Shown here: positions 56,487 to 64,000 of the stretch, piece after piece | Numbering within the stretch: the stretch's first letter is position 1 | Layout: each line of letters starts with the position of its first letter | NCBI GenBank assembly: GCA_905178155.1 | Contig: CAJINV010000002.1 | Span: 9,249,412 to 9,313,411, forward strand | Source: Amoebophrya sp. A120 | Lineage: Eukaryota; Sar; Dinophyceae; Syndiniales; Amoebophryaceae | Direction: 5' to 3' | Length of the DNA: 64,000 bases | Notes under the pieces: generated by a model | The model's database searches: none | The model's input: only the letters and a program-made list of their open reading frames with translations | What the model was told of the DNA's origin: nothing | Program-made: the position numbers and the translations under genes

Positions 56487-59400
56487 ATGGTATCCTCAGA
56501 GCCTCCGCCCAAGGCTGCAAAGGAACCAAACAGCGGCAAATACCAGCACAAACCGCGCAAGACCGACATCCACACCGCCACGTCCACCGAGAACTGCACT
56601 TCCCAGCTCCGTTTTCTCAAAAACTACTGCCGGACCAACTTCTGCGGACCATGTCTCGCGGGCTTAGCCGTCCCTGTCTTACTGGTGCTCTTCCTCACCT
56701 ACGCTGCGGCAGCCGTACCAGTCGTGATTGTCGGTGGGATCATCGGCTTGTTGCAGAAAACTCTCATTCCGCTCCTCGTCGAGTACTGGTACCAGCTGCG
56801 ATGCGTTGGAAGCTGGCATGTTTGGTACATGAAAAGAAAAGCGCGACTCGACGAGGAAATTTACCACTCCAGAACCGCGGATCTACGCGTCGAGCTGATT
56901 CCCGGGCGGCGGTGGGTGCACTTGATTCCCATGTTCCAGGACAACTACGCCTATCTCATTGTGGATTTGCGGGACCCAAAGAACTTCTCGAAGTTTCTGA
57001 AGGAATGGAGCGAGAATAAAAAGATCGCGAAGAAGTCTAGTGCTGTGGTGAAGGACAAGGACGCAGGAGCTGGGGCACCGGCCCCGACAGACGATGATGA
57101 CGCACCGGGACATCAAGTAAGGCCAAATGAAGTAGACGCGAAACCGAAAATCGACGACGCGGCCGGAAAGGAAGAGTCGGCAAGCAGAGACACAGAGGAA
57201 GTAGACGACCTTGCAGCGGAGGGCGCAAAGCTGGAACGAGACCTGCTCGCAAGCGTGAACACGGCTGAAGAACTCCACCTAGAAGACGACGAGGAAACCG
57301 TGACGCTTGAAGGCCCGATCTTCGAGGGCGTTCTGATCGATCCGGCTGCGGGGGAGTCAGTTGAGCGCGCGGTGGACTACATCAGTCACGAGTTTTACGG
57401 CTGCGAACTGAATTTGGAGGCGATTCTAACGACGCACAAGCACTGGGACCACAGCGGCGGGAATGTGTATTTTCGGAAACAGTACCCGGACACGAACCAG
57501 CTGGACATATACGCGACGGAGTGCAATTTACCATCATTGCAGTCCTGGCAGAACTTCACGACGGTGAGCGGAGACGATCTTACAGGTAGCGGAAATAAAA
57601 GATCAAAACGGCAAGCTGGCTGTATCCTCTCCATCCAATCCTTCCTCTCCAAGTGCTTGAACCGCACGCCGATCTGCTTTCTTCCCGTCGTTTTCGCGAT
57701 TTCCATCATGTACCACAGTGTGCTGTTTTTCGTGATCTTCCCTGTGAGAAAATTCTTCCAGTCAATCCTCGACGTGCTGGCGTGCTGTTTTCTTCCCTGC
57801 GGCTGTTGCTTTAGCTGCTGTCCACGGCGGCTGCGGAGGGTGCAGGTGGTGAACAAACAGCTGATCAAGGACAAGGAAATCTTCAAAATCGGCACGAACA
57901 TGACTTTCCAATGCATGATCACGCCCGCGCATACGAGGACCCACGGAATTTTCTTGTTGCTCGATCCGGCGTTTACGGTGGAGCAGAATTTGGACCCGAA
58001 AACCTGCCCAAGGATAGGACTGCCGAGGCAGGCGCAGGAAGTGACGGACTCTTCACGAAGAGGGAAGAATTTTAGTGAAGCGCCAACATCTTCTTCTACC
58101 ACTGTAGTTGCAAAACAACCACCTCCAGGGGCTGCTGTAAAAGCTGCGCCCAAAGCTACGACCCAAATGCAAATGAACTTTCCCAAGCACGCTCTGTTCA
58201 CCGGCGACACGATCTTTTGCGGCGGTCACGGCGCTTGCTTCGAGGGCAACGAGATTGAGATGCTGCGGAATTTCTATTTGATCCTCATCTCCTGTTCCAA
58301 GAACACCTTGCTCTTTCCGGGCCACGAGTACACGAACATGCTCCTTTCCGACCAGCTGAGCAACATCGGGATGTACACAAATTCTCTGAACTTGAAGGAA
58401 TTCTCCGACATCTGTTTTCAGACCTGGACGAGTTTGCACCGACGGAACATGACCGAAGCAAAAGAACGAGTGCCGACGGTACCTTTGCATTTGGAGGACG
58501 AGGTCTTGCTGAATCCGAATTTCCGGATTGTCCAGGAAAGAAGGTTGCGGATGGTGGAGCTGTTTCAGAAGCGATTTTTGAAAATGAACACAAGCGGTGA
58601 GGAAAAAGGAAAGGAAGGCGAGGGTCGTGAACCAAGCGGAGCAAGTGCTGCGAATACCGGCGCGTCTTCGCCTCCAGAAAAGAAGAAAGATTCGGAAAAG
58701 GAGAACGACGACACCCTCGCGACTGTCGCGTCGCCAACTGACATTTCCCCCTTGCTTGTCGCGCCAGAACAGCAAACCGTTGGCGGGAACAGTTCGTCGA
58801 CGGCGACCACGCCTCTGGTGAACACAGCCGTGGCAGCAAATGAGCAAAAAGGAAAAGACACAGCTGCGTCTTCGAAACCCGAAATAAACAAAGGCTTCTT
58901 CCAACCTCCACAGCGGCCGTTGTTTGCGCAAACGCACGAGACGTTGAAAGAGCGCACGAAGTTTCAAGTGATTCCCGACGTAGAGTGGCAGCGGTTCAAG
59001 AAAAAAATCCCGCCAGACCTCCTCTCCGAGTTTGAAAAGCTCGAAAAAATTGCGCAAACCACCCCGATGAAACACGGGGAAGAGTTTGAGACGCCGCATC
59101 TGGCGGATGTGGGCTTAGGATTGCAAATTGTCGGGTTGACAGGAAAGAAAGACGGCATGATTTCGAAATCCGACTTGCTGATGATGCTGCCGGTCGCGGA
59201 AGAAAGCGAAAGGCAGCAAGACGAAGACGGAAACACCGGTGCGACGACAGCTGGACTAAAAGCCCAGGGCACAGATGCACAAGCAGCGGCAGAGCAAGTC
59301 GGACCATCTCTCGCATCTCTCCAAGCCGCGCTAGACAAGTGCTTTCGGAAAGGGGAATCAGGTGGGGATCAGGTCGAGGTGGATTTTCTGTCCTTTGACG

Positions 59401-60209
59401 AGCTCGCTGCGAAATTGGATCCGGAAAAATACGGCATCGATACGAGAAGTTATTGCTCACGGTGTGGCTCGGGTTTACTCGGTTGTTTGAAATCGTGCGT
59501 CTGTTGTGGAGGGAAAAGGTTTTGATGATCTGGGTTTTCTTTTCGTTTTTTCAAATTGGTTCGAGCGGCAACATGAAACTTCACACTTGTCCATCTACAC
59601 GCAAATTGCATCTGTGTAGCGTTCACGCAAATTGGTATTTCAGCGAATGTTGTCGAACTTTTATATCGAAAATTCAGCTCAACCGAAGAAGAACAAGCCG
59701 AAAGCGAAAAAGATGACGCGGAGGAAGAGGATCCAAGCACGATTTTGCTCAAACTCTACGCACAAAGAGAAAAGCAAGACCATCGCCTGCCGGACTGCAC
59801 ACTATGCCGGAGTTGGGTGCCGGATAAGAAATTTCCATTGGCTCGGGAGATGCTGAAGGAGTTGTCGTTTGATCATGTGAAGAAACAGATCGGCGCAGAG
59901 CAAAACGATGGTGCGGAGATCGAGGACACTGCAGGGGGTAGCAATTCCCCAGCGGCAGATGAGCAAAAGGAGGCGAGTAGGAACAACGCTGAAGATGCGG
60001 CGAATAAAAAACCGGAAGATGAAGCGCTTGAGACTGGCGAAGGAGGTGATGAAGATGAGAAGAATAGGAAAAAACGAGCGAAAAATCCGTCATGCTTCTA
60101 CGCAGCAGGTATGTTGCGACAAAGAACGACAAAAACTGCTGCGGACAGTAAGTCTACTAACTCTGCGGTTGTCACGATAGCAACTCCTGATCACAGCACT
60201 GCATCATGA
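56487..60209 (+). CDS. Membrane-anchored glyoxalase II-like metallo-beta-lactamase-fold hydrolase
   Basis: Exon 56487-59472 plus, by prediction, 59644-60209 gives 1183 residues; without splicing it stops at 59525 (1012 aa). Residues about 55-90 are hydrophobic (signal anchor or re-entrant). The hydrolase core begins near 135. THKHWDHSGG (about 315) is the THxHxDH metal motif; TPAHTRTHG (about 480) gives the next His; FTGDTIFCGG (about 571) supplies the bridging Asp; FPGHEYT (about 610) and NPNFRI fit glyoxalase II (hydroxyacylglutathione hydrolase), which hydrolyses S-lactoylglutathione. Two insertions are odd: an acidic one of about 100 residues before the motif, and a Cys-rich hydrophobic one (about 375-450) between the first two metal motifs. 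The C-terminal 300 residues include FQVIPDVEWQRFK and a CSRCG motif, shared with the gene at 62389. No introners. Confidence 0.75.
59473..59643 (+). other. Predicted GT-AG intron
   Basis: 171 nt, GTTTAC...ATTTCAG. It joins CSRCGS to a charged segment in frame 59644-60209. A rival donor at 59519 does not keep the downstream frame. Confidence 0.45.
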
Positions 60210-60469
60210 GAAAATGAGTTCATCATACTTCTGTGCCACACTGAGAATCCCTCTGCCAGAGGGATCGATGCTTGCTAGCAACTCAGCAAGTTTACTTCGC
60301 TCATCTGGATCTGTTCACCATCACAGTATACATGAGTGTGTGCGCGGCACGCCTATAGCCTGGGAGGAGTATTGCAGAGGGATCATGTGCGAGGTTTCAG
60401 AGCAGAAGAGACGTGCACGAGCCTGGGGGCTTGGAAGTCATTGCCCGGCAGTCAAGCCGTGCGCCGGTG
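60210..60469. other. Short non-coding stretch
   Basis: Contains a small inverted repeat, CCCTCTGCCAGAGGG, at about 60249-60263. Nothing else seen. Confidence 0.4.
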
Positions 60470-61500
60470 ATATCGTAAGCTGTGCGACCCCTCGCGCCGC
60501 GGCCGGGCGCGCCTGCGCTGGCGCGCGCTAGGCCGCAGCAGCGCGCAGGGCTTTCGCATTATTTCGAAACGGTCACAGCCCGGCGCTTCGGGAAGCCCGC
60601 GCGACGACGCGGAGGAGGCGGGGGGAGTAGCTCGCTCGCATGCCGCGGAAGTTTTGCCCCCGGCGTGAATTCCAACGGCGGGCCCGTCTCTTTAATCAAC
60701 CCGCCCGCGGTAAGGACCCTGCCGAACGCGCCAACGGCTTCGCCCCCTTTCGTCGGGCTCCGCGACTCCGATCGTCCCGAAAAGCTGGCGGGCGGGGCGC
60801 CGCTTGGCGGCGCCGCCGCGGCAGCGAAGAAAATGAAGCGGGGGGGCGCCGGAGCAGATCGGCCCCGCAGGCAGGGAGGGGAAGCGGCCTGCATGGCCCT
60901 ACTCCGGGGAGTGGGCCCCCGCAGGGCGCGAGAGTGTCGCGCGGCTTCCAGCGACGCGGCGAAAGAGTCGGCGAGAAGGGTGCCGGAGCCCGAGGGGGCG
61001 GGCCGCCGAACCGGAAGAAGAACAACTGACAACAAAAAGGGCCGATCGCCCGCCCCGCGCGCTCCTTTGTATGTTGTGCTTTGTGTGGGGGCGCCCCCCC
61101 CCGGGGTTGCGCCGCGCGCCCCGCGCATACATAGATACGGGCCGGCCCAAAGGGCTCCCTCCGCTGCGTGCCTCATCCACTGCCCATCTGCCCGCGCGGC
61201 GGCCTTGGTCGGCGGCGCCGACCTTGTTGGCCTTCGTTCGGGCCAGGCTGCATGCTTAGCGAGCGGCGCAGGCGGGTGGCGGCTCGTTTTTTGTGTCCCG
61301 CCCGCCCTCGAGGATTGGTGGTGTCCGCCCCTTCTTGCTCGGGCGCCCTTGTTTGAAGCCGGCGGCCGCCCGCCTCCCTGCCTGTGTGCGCTCGCAGGAT
61401 CGGGGCGGCCCTTCCTCCGCATTTTTCTTTGTGTGTGCAGTAATCTAGGACGGCCCCCGTCGGCAGCGAATTGCGATGGCGGCTGGGTGATGGGAGCTTT
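60470..61500. repeat. GC-rich island 3
   Basis: About 1 kb of very GC-rich sequence with abrupt edges, lying between AT-rich flanks. Long frames are open on both strands at once (60482-61537 + and 60559-61545 -), as expected from low stop-codon density, so I call neither a gene. Composition resembles islands 1 and 2; sequence identity to them is not obvious by eye. Confidence 0.5.
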
Positions 61501-62388
61501 ATCATGCCCTATCTCGCCCATTGTAAAAAAAGTGTGAATGTGCAAGACCTAAAAATATTCGCGATATGCTAATATGAGCGAGGCGTCGGACGGCTTTGGT
61601 TCTTCTCCCCATCTTCTTGAAGAAACCAACCGGCTTGAGGTTGAAGCCCTGTCTCCGGTGTCTGCTCCCATTGAGCGCAGCTCGTGTCCACAAGGAGAAC
61701 TCTCTATTACACCTCATCTAACAGAGGCTCACGAATTATGTTGTCAGAGTCGCGTGGTGAAAGCTGGATCTGGAAGCCCGGGCTTTGTGTGAGTACATGA
61801 ATCTTTTGTGTCGACGAAGGGACGATAGCCGCTGAGAGAAGGAGAAAGAATGTTGTCGATCCTTGTCCATGATATCGTGGACTGACACTGCAGGATATCA
61901 TCTGGATCTGAAACGGTAACGGATTTCATTTGTTTGTCGAGCCTCCCACTTTACTATGACCGTGTCGTCGAGGAGGTTCAGGCAGGAGTTGTGATGTCCA
62001 TACAGGAGCCTGGAACAGGGTTCAGGTGGACAAAGTTCGAGTTATGGAGTGGATTTCACTTTGTATGAACGGAATCTTCGTGAAACGGTGCGACGAGCAC
62101 AGCAACCATAAATAAAAGACAAACGATCGAGTTGCATCAACATTCTATCAGGCAGCCTAATGAGGATCTGTTTACTTTGGTGACAGCAGAGACGAGTTTA
62201 TAATGATGTTTAGCCACGTACAGTTATTGTCAAGCTCGCGCTCCTCCTCATTTTTGCTATGGCTGTGATCGCAAAGTCTTTTCATCCATGGCTCCATTTT
62301 GCAAACTCTTCTTGCGCTCTCCGTTTCGCATCCGAGGAATCTGAGGTTCTTTACCTGCAAAGTGCACAATATTATTCTGTGACAAACA
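61501..62388. other. Intergenic or 5' region of the next gene
   Basis: An ATG at 61574 opens 72 codons and meets a good donor (GTGAGT at 61789), so this may be an upstream exon of the 62389 gene. No acceptor could be fixed. Confidence 0.35.
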
Positions 62389-63567
62389 ATGACCTTGGCT
62401 GCCCCGTCTAACTTCCCCAACACAAGATTCCAGGTGATTCGAGACGACGAATGGCAGAAGTTCAAACACAAACTCCAACTCCACTTGACGAAAGAGCAAA
62501 ATCCCTCTCTGTTTGCGCAGTTGGAAAACCTAGAACTCCAATTCCAAGCGGAGCCGGTGGTCGACCCGAAAGACGCAGACAATGTGAAAATAGAGTTGAA
62601 ATTCGTCGGCGGCGGAAGAGGAACCGCGAGTCCGCTGCAAGGAGCAGATGAAGTGCTGTGCAGCACGGTAACGCCAGCCGTCAACTGTGCGGAACCGGGC
62701 GTCGCTCCACGCTGTCGTCCTATCAGAATATGGGGAGCTCCTGCAGAAATCGTGACTAGAAGAAGAAGCGACTACACAGTTGAGGATGCAGGTCCACCAG
62801 CGTTTACGAGGTACGGCGAAGATGAGGAAGGTTGCTCATACTGTGCCGAGTTCGACGAGCAACAAAAGCAGAACAACGGCAGAGAGGACTACAACTCCCC
62901 GTCGCTCGTGTTTTCGAGCGACTATGTGGACCAGCGCTGTTCAGGGATGAGCTCTGATGTCGATATGGACGGAACCAGTCGCATTTTTGACGAATACAAC
63001 AATAGCAGTACCTTTGACGGTCTCGCGGCCCAGCTGGACCCGGACGAAACGTTCGCGGACGACGTGCCTGCGTTCTGCGCGCGATGCGGATCCGCTTTTT
63101 TCATCGACCGGCTATCTTGCATGTGCTACGGCTGGGCAACAAAGTATTCATTGTCTTGTTTTAATTTTTTTGCTTTCTTACGCGACCATGAACATTTTTT
63201 ACCCGTGTGTAAGTTAGTACATCCAAGTCGTGATCGTTGCACGAAGTGCTACTGCAAGCTGGTTCTTCTTACTCTGATGCCTACAGTTTCAATTCTATCC
63301 AGGATCGAAAACCACGACACAGGCGGCCCTGTCGGTGTAGCAGGACATGCAGGAATTGCAAATAAAAGGCCACCACCAGCACAAGGACGCAGAGATCTCC
63401 GCTGCGGGCTTACGACAACAGGTGATTTGGACGGTAGTACGGAAGCAGGAGACAATGACTCCTACAAAGACGACGCTTTGGAGCCCACATTTGGACGGAC
63501 CGAGATCTCCTTTCAGCGTCAGCGGCGACGGGATTACGATCGGTGTATCACCATTACATCGGAGTAA
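62389..63567 (+). CDS. Diverged partial paralogue of the glyoxalase II-like protein C-terminus
   Basis: 392 residues from ATG 62389. Residues 13-75 match the region after the hydrolase core of the 56487 gene: FQVIRDDEWQKFK against FQVIPDVEWQRFK, then a related Leu/Glu stretch. Near residue 205, FDGLAAQLDPDE and CARCGSAFF match FDELAAKLDPEK and CSRCGSGLL. No metallo-hydrolase motif is present, so it cannot be a glyoxalase itself. The last 150 residues (Arg/Asp-rich) have no counterpart and may include unrecognised intron sequence. It could be a shortened functional paralogue or a decaying duplicate. Confidence 0.55.
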   Translation: MTLAAPSNFPNTRFQVIRDDEWQKFKHKLQLHLTKEQNPSLFAQLENLELQFQAEPVVDPKDADNVKIELKFVGGGRGTASPLQGADEVLCSTVTPAVNCAEPGVAPRCRPIRIWGAPAEIVTRRRSDYTVEDAGPPAFTRYGEDEEGCSYCAEFDEQQKQNNGREDYNSPSLVFSSDYVDQRCSGMSSDVDMDGTSRIFDEYNNSSTFDGLAAQLDPDETFADDVPAFCARCGSAFFIDRLSCMCYGWATKYSLSCFNFFAFLRDHEHFLPVCKLVHPSRDRCTKCYCKLVLLTLMPTVSILSRIENHDTGGPVGVAGHAGIANKRPPPAQGRRDLRCGLTTTGDLDGSTEAGDNDSYKDDALEPTFGRTEISFQRQRRRDYDRCITITSE

Positions 63568-64000
63568 ATTAAAAACAAGAGGCAGAAGATCTCATCTTGA
63601 TTTTCTATTTCCATGACTGCGCCAGAAATGCAGCACGTGCACGAGAATACAAAGGCACACTTTTTCAAACAGTTCTTGCAGTAGGTAGAAGAAGCAGTAG
63701 AAGTACATGAGTGCTTACTGGTATGACTCTGCGATTTCTCTGTTAGTACTAGTAGTTCCAAATCAAATTTGACGCAATAAAAACAAAGACTCTGCAACTG
63801 TCGATGCTTTTCTTTCGAGTGGTCTGACTTTTCTATGTCGATAAGAATTTTGTCATATACATATATTATAGTTTTTTGTACAATTAGCGACTTTGAAAAT
63901 CCGTTTCGTTCTGCCTTTCCGAGTGGCCCGCCTTTCAAATCTGTCACCTCAACCGACCTCTATGTCATTGTAAAAAAAGCTTCTTGAAAACAAGGATGAG
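63568..64000. other. Window end, no gene seen
   Basis: AT-rich, with a short minus-strand frame at 63534-63947 that has no recognisable features. Confidence 0.45.

Noticed and set aside
59453-59716. Separate small gene across the glyoxalase II 3' end
   Set aside because: The frame lies mainly over the predicted intron 59473-59643 and has no protein-like composition.
60482-61545. Overlapping 351-codon (+) and 328-codon (-) frames
   Set aside because: Both lie in GC island 3, where stop codons are rare on either strand. Neither has protein-like structure or a recognisable domain.
1-64000. Prokaryotic or plasmid origin
   Set aside because: Spliced eukaryotic genes, a ferlin, a SIRT6/7-type sirtuin and the absence of ribosome-binding-site operons rule this out.

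Overview
This window is eukaryotic nuclear DNA. It fits a dinoflagellate-type alveolate, most probably a syndinian such as Amoebophrya (inference). Three things point that way. Every gene I can support lies on the + strand for 64 kb, like the one-directional gene clusters of dinoflagellates. Coding sequence is interrupted by many short mobile introns with terminal inverted repeats (introners), which are known from Amoebophrya genomes. The proteins are eukaryotic: a ferlin, a SIRT6/7-type sirtuin, a glyoxalase II, a leucine-rich-repeat protein and a mitochondrial L16. I found no rRNA or tRNA gene, CRISPR array or bacterial operon.

Layout: 111-4287 and 6474-10726 are two long, low-complexity proteins, each with one ordinary GT-AG intron. 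11748-17300 is a disturbed region with two GC-rich islands, a truncated duplicate of the L16 gene (12775-12963) and a small multi-exon gene (13980-15751). 17328-18946 is a mitochondrial-type L16 gene. 19588-38008 is one 15-exon ferlin-like gene that closes exactly in frame to about 4349 residues. 39097-39810 is a small Cys-rich membrane protein. 41487-43331 is an LRR protein. 43877-47724 is an acidic/His-rich disordered protein with a 14-nt microexon. 49024-55652 is a sirtuin fused to a HAD-type phosphatase-like domain (about 1652 aa). 56487-60209 is a membrane-anchored glyoxalase II-like protein. 60470-61500 is a third GC island. 62389-63567 is a diverged partial copy of the C-terminal region of the glyoxalase II-like protein.

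The outstanding feature is a set of 25 introner elements (about 8.4 kb, eight inverted-repeat families A-H) in six of these genes. Each begins TAT (once TAA) and ends ATA. Each is flanked by a 5-bp direct repeat: exact in 18, 4/5 in six and 3/5 in one. Removing the element plus one 5-bp copy restores the reading frame at all 25 junctions, and every full gene model then has a whole number of codons. For none of the 18 exact-repeat elements can this precise excision be a GT-AG intron. Two elements (21235-23081 and 32854-33580) carry a second insertion flanked by 19-bp and 14-bp direct repeats; subtracting it returns each element to its family's normal length. Nine ordinary GT-AG introns lie in six of the same genes, so two intron classes coexist.
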